NCBI GenBank assembly: GCA_041648665.1
Contig: JBAZOP010000029.1
Location: forward strand, 1-36,153
Source of the DNA: a bacterium
GTDB lineage: Bacteria; UBA10199; 2-02-FULL-44-16; JAAZCA01
Direction: 5' to 3'
DNA: 36,153 bases
The position numbers were made by a program, and so were the translations under genes. The notes under the pieces are model-generated. The model was given only the letters and a program-made list of their open reading frames with translations, had not been told where the DNA came from and made no database searches. Shown piece by piece: positions 8,517 to 16,897 of the stretch; the first letter of the stretch is position 1, and each line of letters opens with the position of its first letter.

Positions 8517-9416
8517 ATGATTACTGCTGCTGACATCAGAAAATTGCAACTCGACCTCACGTCGTACTGCACGCTCAGCTGCCCGTATTGTTCGCGCACG
8601 AAGGTCTTCACCAGGCGAGGGCGCGACGGGTTGCCGCCAGGTCATCTGCCGCTTGCGCTGATCCGTAAACGATTCGAGCCTCTCCTCGCCAACCTGCTTC
8701 ACGTAAATTTTTGCGGTACATTCGGGGAGCCGACTATGCATCCCGAGTTTCTGGACATCGTGTCCTTCTTCAGGGAGCGCTCGCGGGCCAGGATATCCAT
8801 CGACACTAATGGCGTGACTCACGAAGCGGAATGGTGGCGCAGCCTGTCGTTTCCTCGCTTGCATGTGCGCTTTGCCATCGACGGAGCGACGCCGGAGAGT
8901 TATGTCCGCTATAGGATGGGCGCCGATTTTCAGCGCACGATGTCAAATCTTGAAGCCTTTGTAGTGGGGGGAGGGAAGGCCGAGTGGCAGTTCATCGTCT
9001 TCGAGCACAACGAAGGAGAGATCGATCAGGCGAGGGCGATGGCGCGCCGGATCGGCTGTGACATCGACTTCCGACGCTCGCGGGCGTACGGCGAGACACT
9101 AGCGCCGCCGGCCGAATTCGACGGTCCTATCCAAAGGTGTGAACGATGTAAATTCGTCGATGGGCGGGAGCTCTATGTCGCCTATGACGGCATTGTCGAA
9201 TTTTGTTGCAGGTTGCAACCGCGCTGGATGGACTCGGACGATCCGCCCGATTTCGTCAGACGCTACCTTTATCGACTCGATGATCTGAGCCTTCATAGAC
9301 ATTCTGTAGAGGAGATCCTGGCGTCAGAGTACTTCCAATTTATGATCGAGCATTATCAGGAGGTTTGCCATAAATATTACCCTTCAGTGACGAGCGTTTC
9401 AGCAAAAGGAGATTGA
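8517..9416 (+). CDS. Radical SAM enzyme (first of three)
   Basis: A 299-residue radical-SAM protein. The CxxxCxxC motif that holds the 4Fe-4S cluster is C18-C22-C25 (CTLSCPYC), and 'CGTFGEPTMHPEF' is the GGE-equivalent SAM-binding strand. The 'SIDTNG' and 'RFAIDGATPESY' strands follow the COG0535-type barrel. Towards the C terminus a CxxC (CERC) plus a CC pair and a later Cys suggest a reduced SPASM/twitch region for an auxiliary cluster. ATG 8517 is chosen because AGGA lies 5 bases upstream, 7 bases after the methyltransferase stop. The reaction is unknown; in glycan clusters such enzymes may alter sugars, but peptide modification is also known for this family. Confidence 0.88.
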   Translation: MITAADIRKLQLDLTSYCTLSCPYCSRTKVFTRRGRDGLPPGHLPLALIRKRFEPLLANLLHVNFCGTFGEPTMHPEFLDIVSFFRERSRARISIDTNGVTHEAEWWRSLSFPRLHVRFAIDGATPESYVRYRMGADFQRTMSNLEAFVVGGGKAEWQFIVFEHNEGEIDQARAMARRIGCDIDFRRSRAYGETLAPPAEFDGPIQRCERCKFVDGRELYVAYDGIVEFCCRLQPRWMDSDDPPDFVRRYLYRLDDLSLHRHSVEEILASEYFQFMIEHYQEVCHKYYPSVTSVSAKGD

Positions 9417-9435
9417 GCAAACCAGGAAGGTTGCC

Positions 9436-10539
9436 ATGGATGATACGTTTGTCGGTCGGCTCAAGTGCGGCGGAAGTATAAAAATCTTCGTGGTGAAGGT
9501 GGAGATCCTTAGGCGATGCAATCTGCGCTGCCGAAAATGTTTTTCCTGGCGCTCGACTGAGCAGGAGGATATGCCGCGTGAACGCCTCTTGCGGATCATC
9601 GATGAGTGTAGTAAGCACGGTTGTCATGTCTTGAATCTTATCGGGGGAGAGCCAACGCTCTACGACGCCCTGCCGGAGATCGTCGCCTATGCAGGCGAAC
9701 GTGACATAAAGTGCGGCATCACCTCCAACGGACAGCTCATCGACGAAGCCTATGCCATGCGTCTGCACAAGGCCAAGCTGAAATCCATTTGGATATCCCT
9801 TGATTCGCATCAGGAAGAGCTCCACGATTATATCGTGGGCGCTCCCGGAGCATGGCGGCGGTCGGTTGATGCGATCCGGATACTTTTGCAACATATACGC
9901 TACGTTGGCGTAAATTCGGTTCTTGCTTCATTCAATTACCGGGACATCATCGATCTCCTGCGCTTTGTGCATGGTCTCGGTGTTCGCCATCTCAGCTTCA
10001 TGCCCTATGAGGATACTGGGGATCGGAAAAATAATTCGCTCTTCCGTCTCCAGCCACAGCACATAGACGAGCTAAATAGCACCCTGATTCCACGGAGTCT
10101 CGAAGTTTCTAAAGAGCTGGCTGTGGAGACAAACCTCTCGCGTATATTCAGATTCGGGGGAGGCGGTGCGGGCATTATGTCGCGAACGAACGATTTGCAG
10201 CTGCGCACGCCCTGCTTTCTGCCGTTTTATCGTGTCGAGATCGATCGGAAGGGGAACGCCTTTCCTTGTTGCGAGATGATCGAGGAAAAATTCCGCATGG
10301 GCAATATCCTCGAGAGCGGCCTCGATGCCATAATCGCGTGCAAGAAGTATTGTAAATTCAGGCGTGGCCTCATTCCTCCATTGAAACACCCGCGATGCCG
10401 CAGCTGTTGGATTACGATCGACGACAATCTGGAGATCATGCAGGAGTTGGCTGGATATGATGCTGGCTCGCTTCTGAGGCGCATGTTGGACCGTACGGAA
10501 TGTGCGGGGGCGGGAACGGGCATCGTCGAGAAGGGATAA
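9436..10539 (+). CDS. Radical SAM/SPASM-like enzyme (second of three)
   Basis: A 367-residue radical-SAM protein with C28-C32-C35 (CNLRCRKC), the GGEPTL motif, 'TSNGQLI' and 'WISLDSHQEELHD'. The C-terminal third has CFLPFYRVEIDRKGNAFPCC, then a Cys-poor linker, KYC and CRSC, which is the spacing expected for a SPASM auxiliary iron-sulfur domain. It lies 19 bases after the first radical-SAM gene, so the methyltransferase and both radical-SAM genes form one rightward unit. Its stop TAA (10537-10539) directly abuts the stop of the opposing secreted-protein gene at 10540. Substrate is unknown; a tailoring role on a sugar or peptide is inference. Confidence 0.88.
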   Translation: MDDTFVGRLKCGGSIKIFVVKVEILRRCNLRCRKCFSWRSTEQEDMPRERLLRIIDECSKHGCHVLNLIGGEPTLYDALPEIVAYAGERDIKCGITSNGQLIDEAYAMRLHKAKLKSIWISLDSHQEELHDYIVGAPGAWRRSVDAIRILLQHIRYVGVNSVLASFNYRDIIDLLRFVHGLGVRHLSFMPYEDTGDRKNNSLFRLQPQHIDELNSTLIPRSLEVSKELAVETNLSRIFRFGGGGAGIMSRTNDLQLRTPCFLPFYRVEIDRKGNAFPCCEMIEEKFRMGNILESGLDAIIACKKYCKFRRGLIPPLKHPRCRSCWITIDDNLEIMQELAGYDAGSLLRRMLDRTECAGAGTGIVEKG

Positions 10540-11793
10540 TCATTGCAGTTGCTCACCGCCAGCTTCGATCAGCATCTCGCGTGCCCATTTCATATACAGA
10601 TCGCCGTACTTGATTGAATCTATTTTTCGGAGGATCGCCGCGCGGACATCGTCCACTCCATGGAATTCCTCGTCCGTCCAAAAGCGGCGTGCTCTCTCAA
10701 AGTATCCGACTTCGTTGAGGAAAGCCACGCCGAAATAAAAGGATTCGCCGATGGGGCCGGTCCTACTCATGACGAACGATCCGTCAGGTTTGAGGGAAGA
10801 CTGCAGGCACCACCTGATCATGGCGCGTAGCTCGTCGCGCGCCGTCGCTTGCTGCCGTCTATTCATGTGCGGCCAACCGTAACGGAAAATTTTGACAACG
10901 TCATAGTTGTGATGGTTCGAATATCCCCCGTGTTCCAGCCAACCAAAGGGGTACTCCAGGCCTTTGATCGCGAGCGTTGTGTCGATGATCTTTTTCCAGC
11001 GCCTGACATCCCCCTTGCGGTATGAGATAATGTGAAACGTAGTGCTCAGGTGGTCGGTCTTCACTGGCTCGCCCACCCGCAGATACCACTCCCCCCAGTA
11101 ACCGGTGTCGGAGTTTTGCCACTCGTCGTCGATGAATCTGAGGAGAGCGTCTTTCAGGCTGGGGTGATATGGGTAGTCAGCGGGTGCCCCATTGAGCAAC
11201 AGGCGGAGAAGCCCCGTTGCGGCGTAGTTCAGCTCTTTGGCGCTGTCTTTCCCTGTAGCCGTGATATCCGAAATGAGGAGGGAGTGCAGATATGTGCTGA
11301 GGGATTCGGGTGAATTGATCCTGTCGAGAAACGAGGTCCGGTGCGCAGGCGTCCTTCCTTCTTCCTGAAGCTCGCGTATGAAATCGACGGAGGTGTTGAA
11401 CTTCAAGAACCACTCTTCGAAACACCGCCCCCAGCTACCGTCCGATGGCGCCTGCTCATCGGCGAATCCCTGATTCGGTTTCCTGAGACTTCTTCTGAGC
11501 TCGTCCATTCTCCGCCTGAGGCGTTCATAGTCCGATGTCGAATCAGCTAGCCAGCGCGTCTCGAGAAGGATCTGACGCGAGCAGGGCATTGGTCTGCCGG
11601 ACACCTCGCTTCTCGAGATAGCGCGTTGCGCTTCGCTCATTGCCGGCTCGAATCTCCGGATCGTCGCTGATCGGTCTTTGTCAAAGGCGTAGAAATCAGC
11701 GTTGAGGTCGTAGCTGCGAGCGTGTGCTGCCGAAGCTGCGATGAGAAGGGCAGCGACTATGAGCAAAAGATTGAGACGGCGGAGAACGTTCAT
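10540..11793 (-). CDS. Secreted orphan, possible alpha/alpha-toroid enzyme
   Basis: A 417-residue protein with a clear Sec signal peptide (MNVLRRLNLLLIVAALLIA..., probable cleavage after AHA). The mature part is rich in Trp, Tyr and helical segments such as 'DTGYWGEWYLRVG', 'LEHGGYSNHHNYDVVK' and 'RQQATARDELRAMIRWCLQ', which recalls (alpha/alpha)n-toroid proteins such as polysaccharide lyases or prenyltransferase-like folds. I cannot assign a family. The ATG at 11793 is chosen over an upstream in-frame start at 11913 because it begins the signal peptide and forms an ATGA overlap with the preceding radical-SAM stop. It is the last gene of the leftward four-gene arm, so it may process the product in the periplasm. 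Confidence 0.75.
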   Translation of the reverse strand: MNVLRRLNLLLIVAALLIAASAAHARSYDLNADFYAFDKDRSATIRRFEPAMSEAQRAISRSEVSGRPMPCSRQILLETRWLADSTSDYERLRRRMDELRRSLRKPNQGFADEQAPSDGSWGRCFEEWFLKFNTSVDFIRELQEEGRTPAHRTSFLDRINSPESLSTYLHSLLISDITATGKDSAKELNYAATGLLRLLLNGAPADYPYHPSLKDALLRFIDDEWQNSDTGYWGEWYLRVGEPVKTDHLSTTFHIISYRKGDVRRWKKIIDTTLAIKGLEYPFGWLEHGGYSNHHNYDVVKIFRYGWPHMNRRQQATARDELRAMIRWCLQSSLKPDGSFVMSRTGPIGESFYFGVAFLNEVGYFERARRFWTDEEFHGVDDVRAAILRKIDSIKYGDLYMKWAREMLIEAGGEQLQ

Positions 11794-12803
11794 GATGATT
11801 GGAGCGGGAAACATGTTGACTGAAAAGGATAGTCGCATTTCCTGCAGCGCACAAGTTCGGCCGGGTTGCGCAGATACGTTTCCCGGAACGTCACAAATGT
11901 CGTGTTGTTCCAAACGGCTCGGAAGCCACCTTCAGCGAAGGCATTTCCGAGGAGGTGTTGCCGGTGGGGGTCTTTGCAGCAGGGTACCACGGTGCCGTCC
12001 CAGTTCACGTGGGCCCAAAGCCATGGATAAGGGCAGACGTGCGGTCGGGCAAGGCGCGGCTTGAGATGCTGTGTTCCGCCTGCGCAGTCGCAGACGGCGT
12101 AGCGGATCGGACCGCTGTCAGGCAGAAATTTACCATAATTGGAAATAGTCTCCACCTCTCCGATTGATGCCGTCTTGATCCTCCAAGCGATACCCATTTC
12201 ATCGGCGAGGGCCTTTATGCGATTGGCTTCGTGCTCATTGTGCTTCATAGCGATGAACTGGAGCAGTATAAGGGGGTTCGAACTCTTTAGCCTTCGCTTG
12301 GCCTCAATGATGTAATTGAGGCCGGCGATGATCTTCTCGAACGAGGCGCCACGGCGGTAGACCTGAAGGGTCTTGTCTGAAAGTCCGTCGAGAGAAACGC
12401 GTAGCTGCGTAAGACCGCATGTCACTATTTCCTCGCATTGTTCACGACCGCCGAAGCATTGACCGTTGGTGCTGACCTTCGTTGTGATGCCGCGAGAGTG
12501 CGCCTCCGCGATCATCCGGAATATCTCGGGATGCAGAAGTGGTTCGCCGAATCCCCACAGCAGAATCGTCTCGAGCTCGGGCGAGAGCTCGTTGATTAGG
12601 CGAACGTAGTTGCCAAGATCCATGAATCCCTGCGTTACGCCCAGTGTACCGCTGCCGGTGGGGCAGAGCGGACACGCGAGGTTACAGTGGTTGGTCGGTT
12701 CGACCATCATGTAGCGGGGCGAATGGTTGAGCATAGTCTTCTTTATGAAGAGGCTGTATCGTGCTGATATCTTATTCCGGATATTGCTCAAAGATCGTTT
12801 CAT
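11790..12803 (-). CDS. Radical SAM/SPASM enzyme (third of three)
   Basis: A 337-residue radical-SAM protein with C40-C44-C47 (CNLACPLC), 'WGFGEPLLHPE' as the SAM-contacting motif, 'KVSTNGQ' and 'RVSLDGLSDKT'. The C-terminal domain shows VCPYPWLWAHVNWDGTVVPCC, then CRKC and a final Cys, a SPASM-type pattern with auxiliary cluster ligands. This is the arrangement of COG0535 enzymes often found in surface-polysaccharide clusters. Its stop overlaps the start of the secreted orphan as ATGA, so the two products are likely made together. It follows two glycosyltransferase genes in the same leftward unit, with a 44-base gap. The ribosome-binding site is poor. Reaction unknown. Confidence 0.88.
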   Translation of the reverse strand: MKRSLSNIRNKISARYSLFIKKTMLNHSPRYMMVEPTNHCNLACPLCPTGSGTLGVTQGFMDLGNYVRLINELSPELETILLWGFGEPLLHPEIFRMIAEAHSRGITTKVSTNGQCFGGREQCEEIVTCGLTQLRVSLDGLSDKTLQVYRRGASFEKIIAGLNYIIEAKRRLKSSNPLILLQFIAMKHNEHEANRIKALADEMGIAWRIKTASIGEVETISNYGKFLPDSGPIRYAVCDCAGGTQHLKPRLARPHVCPYPWLWAHVNWDGTVVPCCKDPHRQHLLGNAFAEGGFRAVWNNTTFVTFRETYLRNPAELVRCRKCDYPFQSTCFPLQSS

Positions 12804-12847
12804 GTCTCAGGGGTTCCTGTCCGTAATAATGGTTGCTCTGCTAGTGC

Positions 12848-13933
12848 TCATTCGTCCTCAAGGTCAACGAAACGGCGGAAGGCTGTACACTCGTCATTCT
12901 GGTTTGCGATGGCTAGCGCTTGCCTACGGAGGTTCGTCGGCACGTCGAGCGTTTCATCGACTACCGCGGCGAGCAAACGCTCAAGATCCTCATCCGTTGT
13001 GAATAGCGTTTTGCATGAACCAAGGAACTCCGCTATTCGTCCCACGTCGGCTGCGATTACAGGTCGATTGCAGGCCATTGCCTCAAGGACGACGTGAGGT
13101 GCGCCTTCGCTTCGGGACGGGACTACGACAAAACGAGAGGCGTTGTAGAGTTGACGAAGCTCAATAGGTGTTTGCTGGGGGAGCCATACAAAGCTGTGAT
13201 GCGATGCCTTACGAGCTGCTGTCTCACGGTAGGTGGCTGCAAATGCAGCGTCGGCATCGTTCACAGGGATGACGCAGCAAACGCGTGCAGACCTTGTGAT
13301 CTTTGAGAGTGCCGTGACGAGGCGGTCCAGCCCTTTCACTGGCCGTGCACGCCCCACAAAGAGAATATCGTATTCGATCGGAACGTCCATCGGGAAGAAA
13401 GACGCAGTGTCGTAACCGGGAGAGAGCAGAGTGATTTTTCCGTCAGAGTCAGAAAAAGAACGAAATTTATCACGCATGTCGGGAGAGAGGATGCCGATCC
13501 TCTTTGCGCACTTGATGAGCCAGGGAAAACGCCACTTATGGACAAACCGTTCAAAGTGGTGATTCACATCGGATCCCAGACAGACGATGTAGTGCGGGAC
13601 CCACAGTAGTCGCGCGAGCAGGTGGCCCATGTACGCAGGCCGTCCCATGTAGAGGCTGATGACAAAGGAAGGCTCTACAGCTAGAGGTATGATCTGTTGC
13701 CATTCTTCGCGGTATTCGGCCTGGCGGTTGAACGATGTGAGGATTTTATCGGTCGGAAACGATTTGACCGTGTTGCTGAAGTGACGTGTGATCCGGTCTG
13801 CTTTGAAGACGAGCGTTACCGCCGGCGTAGCATTGATTGTCAGATAGCGCGAGACGCGAGCGGCAGTTGAGGCCATTCCACCTACTTCCGGCGGAAAAAT
13901 GTCACAAACGACAACGGCGGCAGAAGGGCTCAT
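12848..13933 (-). CDS. Glycosyltransferase family 4 protein
   Basis: A 361-residue GT-B glycosyltransferase. The N-terminal domain has the GT4-type 'DIFPPEVGGMASTAARVSRYL' acceptor loop and 'CLGSDVN'. The C-terminal nucleotide-sugar domain has 'DILFVGRARPVKGLDRLV' and the E-x7-E motif region 'SRSEGAPHVVLEAMACNRPVIA'. A retaining transfer from a nucleotide sugar in the cytoplasm is expected; donor and acceptor are unknown. It begins two bases after the stop of the upstream glycosyltransferase gene. It shares the GSDVN and FVGxARPVK signatures with the gene at 16894 on the other arm, so the two are probably paralogues. Confidence 0.9.
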   Translation of the reverse strand: MSPSAAVVVCDIFPPEVGGMASTAARVSRYLTINATPAVTLVFKADRITRHFSNTVKSFPTDKILTSFNRQAEYREEWQQIIPLAVEPSFVISLYMGRPAYMGHLLARLLWVPHYIVCLGSDVNHHFERFVHKWRFPWLIKCAKRIGILSPDMRDKFRSFSDSDGKITLLSPGYDTASFFPMDVPIEYDILFVGRARPVKGLDRLVTALSKITRSARVCCVIPVNDADAAFAATYRETAARKASHHSFVWLPQQTPIELRQLYNASRFVVVPSRSEGAPHVVLEAMACNRPVIAADVGRIAEFLGSCKTLFTTDEDLERLLAAVVDETLDVPTNLRRQALAIANQNDECTAFRRFVDLEDE

Positions 13934-13935
13934 AT

Positions 13936-15009
13936 TCAGTCCCTAACATTCGAGGTATGCGCGAGAGCTGTGTCAACGATGGTTTCGAGCGTCCTGGCTC
14001 GAGCGCTCCAGCTGTGATGCCGGATGAGACGGCGGATCATAGCGGTTCGGCTTTGTTTGCAAAAACGCCTTCGGCCAAGCTTAAGGATGGCCTTCGTGGC
14101 GGCTTGGGCGTGACCGTAAGAAAAGATGCTGCCCCATGCCATCCTGCGTACAAGATCGGCATTCGAAATCCGTTCTTCGCAAGCGACCGGAAGTCCGGCG
14201 CGGAGATAATAGTAAAGCTTACTCGTCTCGTTCTCGAAGACGAATGGCCCTGGGGCAACGGCGAGTCCGACATCAGCGTGCTGAAGGTACTGCCATGACA
14301 GATCGAGGGGGACAGCGGGGAGGACGATGCAGGCACGATGGTCAACATCATAGTGACGAGAACAATAGTAGGCGGTTTTGTTTGTGCCAATAACCACAAG
14401 TCGCCATCCTTCTTTCTGAAGCAATCGGCCGATCTTGTTCAGCATTACGACAATCCTGCGATTGCTGATCGTACCCATAAAGATGGCGATGCGAAGATCG
14501 CCCTCGAACGGCGATGCCGTCATTCTCGGGATAACGTCGGGGCATCCGGTGGGGAGGAGGTGAACCTGTTGCGATGTTCCGTAAAAACGGATCCAACGCT
14601 TTCGGTTCTCCTCGTCATTGACGAGGATGATGTGGGCACGTTGTCCGATTTCCTCCTGTCCTCGCAAGAGCTCATCGATATGTCGGGTGTCACGGGAAGA
14701 CGCGTCGGAGCCGACAACGCGGGCGAGCCGCGCAACAATGCAGTCGTGCGGTGGAATGTATTGAATAGTCTGTTGATAGCATGCTTTGATACAATCGTAG
14801 TGCTCCCAGTGAGCCTTCCTGATCGGGATGACTCGAAGCCGTGGCGAGAGTTGCCAGGTATCTTGTCCGAGAACTGTGATCATGTCGACCATACAACCAG
14901 CTTCGGCAAGAGCCTTTGCGAGAGAGGTCCATCGAATAACATCCATGCCAACGCGTGCGCGAAAGGGATCTTTCGCATAGACAATCCCGATATGTTTGCA
15001 GCTTGACAT
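13936..15009 (-). CDS. GT-B glycosyltransferase (GT4-like)
   Basis: A 357-residue protein with two Rossmann-like halves. The first half has 'GMDVIRWTSLAKALAEAGCMVDMITV'. The second has 'LRIAIFMGTISNRR', 'GWRLVVIGTN' and 'FENETSKLYYYLRAGLPVACEE', which matches the 'K.YEYLAAGKPVVA' donor-binding region of GT4-like transferases. N-terminal similarity to named families is low. It opens the leftward arm. ATG 15009 is preferred over TTG 15015, but if the promoter predicted here is right the transcript leader is only about 4 bases, so near-leaderless initiation is possible. Donor sugar is unknown. Confidence 0.8.
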   Translation of the reverse strand: MSSCKHIGIVYAKDPFRARVGMDVIRWTSLAKALAEAGCMVDMITVLGQDTWQLSPRLRVIPIRKAHWEHYDCIKACYQQTIQYIPPHDCIVARLARVVGSDASSRDTRHIDELLRGQEEIGQRAHIILVNDEENRKRWIRFYGTSQQVHLLPTGCPDVIPRMTASPFEGDLRIAIFMGTISNRRIVVMLNKIGRLLQKEGWRLVVIGTNKTAYYCSRHYDVDHRACIVLPAVPLDLSWQYLQHADVGLAVAPGPFVFENETSKLYYYLRAGLPVACEERISNADLVRRMAWGSIFSYGHAQAATKAILKLGRRRFCKQSRTAMIRRLIRHHSWSARARTLETIVDTALAHTSNVRD

Positions 15010-15029
15010 TATCAACCTATCTATATAAG
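15003..15029 (+). promoter_or_regulatory. Predicted rightward promoter of the island
   Basis: A perfect -35 TTGACA (15003-15008) is followed by TATAAG (15024-15029) with a short 15-base spacer. The start of RNA would be near 15036, about 14 bases before the ATG at 15050. The -10 element overlaps that of the opposing promoter. Motif match only, and the spacer is below the optimum. Confidence 0.4.
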
Positions 15030-15047
15030 TGGATCAGCAGTTGTCAA
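15020..15047 (-). promoter_or_regulatory. Predicted leftward promoter of the island
   Basis: Read on the minus strand, a perfect -35 TTGACA (15047-15042) is followed after 16 bases by TATAGA (15025-15020). It would start RNA near 15013 for the leftward arm. It is interlocked with the rightward promoter, so polymerase could occupy only one at a time. Motif match only. Confidence 0.45.
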
Positions 15048-15049
15048 TA

Positions 15050-15751
15050 ATGATGTCTGATGCTGTTTCCAAAGGATTTCGGTGTGTTATGTTTCCGCAA
15101 TCACTTCTCGAAATGACGAATCTTCGTCTTTGGCGACAGCGATTTTTCAATGTCAATCGTGTTCTCAAGCTGTCTTGTAGTGGCTACGTAGTTCTCATAG
15201 TCCTGCTGCTCGCCATCTTCCTCACCGTCGGCTTTAGCGTGAAGGAAGACATCTCGATGACTATCGAGCAATTCTCGATCAGTGCTATTCATGGCGAGGA
15301 GATGACGGCGTATCCGTTTTCCTTCGAGGGTGTCGTGCCTTATGACCTGAAAGATGTCTACGAGCCTGAAGATATCCGCTTAGCCAAACTCTACATCACA
15401 CCTCTAGAGGTAAAGCACGTTGGTCAACGAAAAATGCTGGTCCATCTTAATGACGTCCGGATCCTCAAGGCAAGCGAGTTCATTTTTGCTCAGCCACAAC
15501 GTCCAGCGGCCCGTGAGAGGCGATTTCTTGTCCCGATGCGAATGGGTATGCTCAAAGCGAGCATGTCGCGAATGAGCGTTGACCAAGTGGACATCGCCGC
15601 GATTCTGGGCGACATGGAACGTCGTGGCGTCACCAATGGGATCGAAAAGGTGAAAATCATTCTCGGCGAGATGACCCTTATTGAGTTCTGGCTCAAAAAA
15701 ATGTTCAGCAAGTCACCGCTCTTCAAGGAGATGAGCCCTTTCGTGGATTGA
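15050..15751 (+). CDS. Membrane-anchored orphan protein
   Basis: A 233-residue protein with one strong membrane segment near residues 44-62 (GYVVLIVLLLAIFLTVGF) after a basic N-terminal region, giving a cytoplasmic N terminus and a periplasmic domain of about 170 residues. The remainder has beta-rich, charged segments ('PLEVKHVGQRKMLVHLNDVRI') and no motif I recognise. The layout of a single membrane anchor plus a periplasmic beta-type domain recalls LptC or other exporter accessory proteins, but there is no clear sequence match. Starts at GTG 15029, ATG 15050 or ATG 15053 are possible; ATG 15050 is used since the GTG overlaps the predicted promoter. It leads a six-gene rightward arm ending in the ABC exporter. 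Confidence 0.65.
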   Translation: MMSDAVSKGFRCVMFPQSLLEMTNLRLWRQRFFNVNRVLKLSCSGYVVLIVLLLAIFLTVGFSVKEDISMTIEQFSISAIHGEEMTAYPFSFEGVVPYDLKDVYEPEDIRLAKLYITPLEVKHVGQRKMLVHLNDVRILKASEFIFAQPQRPAARERRFLVPMRMGMLKASMSRMSVDQVDIAAILGDMERRGVTNGIEKVKIILGEMTLIEFWLKKMFSKSPLFKEMSPFVD

Positions 15752-15757
15752 GGTGTC

Positions 15758-16897
15758 ATGACCATTATCGTCTACTGTCAGTATCTGCTGGGCATCGGCC
15801 ATCTTGCCAGGACGCTGGTCATAGCCCAAGAGCTGGCGAAGAGGCACCGCGTGGTGTTCATCTGCGGCGGAAGGCACATGCCGCAGCTCGATCGACTCCC
15901 CGGTATCGAGATGGTGTGGCTCAAACCAGTCGCCAGCGAAGAGACCTATACGCGTTACTACTGCGCTGATGATGAAACGGTCGATTATGAGGAAATTGCT
16001 GCGGAACGCTGTAAGATGATCTCCAAGACGATCGATGCTGTTCGGCCGGACATCTTTTGGATTGAGGCTTTTCCATTTGCCAGGAGGCGTTTCTGTCGGG
16101 AGATTGTCTCGTCGATTGACCGAGCGCGGAGGCGATATCCGCATTGCCGTATCTGCTGTTCTGTGCGGGACATTCTGTTGCGAGTTCAGGCGGAAGATAA
16201 CTATCGGCATCAAGTGGCGAGTGAGCTTAATAGATACTTCGATCTTTTGTTTGTCCACAGTGATCCCCGTCGGGTTCCATTCGAACTCACGTTCGGATCA
16301 CTCGATCCTTTCCATTGTCCAATTGTTTATACCGGCTACGTTTCGCGGCAGCCCAGAGCGGAAATGCGCAAACAGTGTTGGGAGGCAGGTGGCGACATCG
16401 TTGTCAACGTGGGCGGAAGCCGCGTGGGTAAAGGCGTGATTGAGGCAGCGATTCGCTGCCACCAGCGCTACTATTCGGACCGTCGCATGCGAGTCTTCCT
16501 CTTTCCGGAGGATGGAACGATCCTTGCGGAACTCAAGGCTCTTGCCGCGCCGTGCAATGCGGTGACGATTCACGAGTTTACGTTCGAGTACATCAATTAC
16601 TTGCAGGCGTCTTCGCTCGTGATTTGCATGGGGGGCTATAATTCGCTCATTGAAGCGGTGGCTACTGTAACGCCGGCGGTTGTCGTGCCTTACAACGGCA
16701 ACGACGAGCAGCCCCTACGCGTTCAGCGGCTAGGCGGTGACGGGACGCTGGAGGTTGTGCCTTTGATGGAGATTGGAGTAGAGCCGCTGCGGGCGGCGAT
16801 CGAACGGGCGGTAGTGCGCAGAAGCATCTCCACGGATATCGACTTGGGCGGGGCGCAGTTCATTGATAATTATTTAGGGGAGCATTGCTCCGCATGA
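15758..16897 (+). CDS. GT28-like (MurG-fold, COG4671-type) glycosyltransferase
   Basis: A 379-residue GT-B protein. The N-terminal 'YLLGIGHLARTLVIAQELA' with 'VVFICGG' is the pattern of COG4671-type predicted glycosyltransferases, and the C-terminal 'SLVICMGGYNSLIEAVATVTPAVVVPYNGNDEQ' is the GT28 donor-binding region (GGxNSxxE...P.....EQ). It probably transfers a sugar from a UDP donor on the cytoplasmic side of the membrane. GAGGTG lies just before the ATG, six bases after the preceding stop. Its own stop overlaps the next gene as ATGA. Function within the pathway cannot be fixed from sequence. Confidence 0.87.
   Translation: MTIIVYCQYLLGIGHLARTLVIAQELAKRHRVVFICGGRHMPQLDRLPGIEMVWLKPVASEETYTRYYCADDETVDYEEIAAERCKMISKTIDAVRPDIFWIEAFPFARRRFCREIVSSIDRARRRYPHCRICCSVRDILLRVQAEDNYRHQVASELNRYFDLLFVHSDPRRVPFELTFGSLDPFHCPIVYTGYVSRQPRAEMRKQCWEAGGDIVVNVGGSRVGKGVIEAAIRCHQRYYSDRRMRVFLFPEDGTILAELKALAAPCNAVTIHEFTFEYINYLQASSLVICMGGYNSLIEAVATVTPAVVVPYNGNDEQPLRVQRLGGDGTLEVVPLMEIGVEPLRAAIERAVVRRSISTDIDLGGAQFIDNYLGEHCSA

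Noticed and set aside
15050..15751. LptC assignment for the membrane-anchored protein
   Set aside because: Only the general layout matches; none of the typical LptC sequence patterns was seen, so it stays an orphan.
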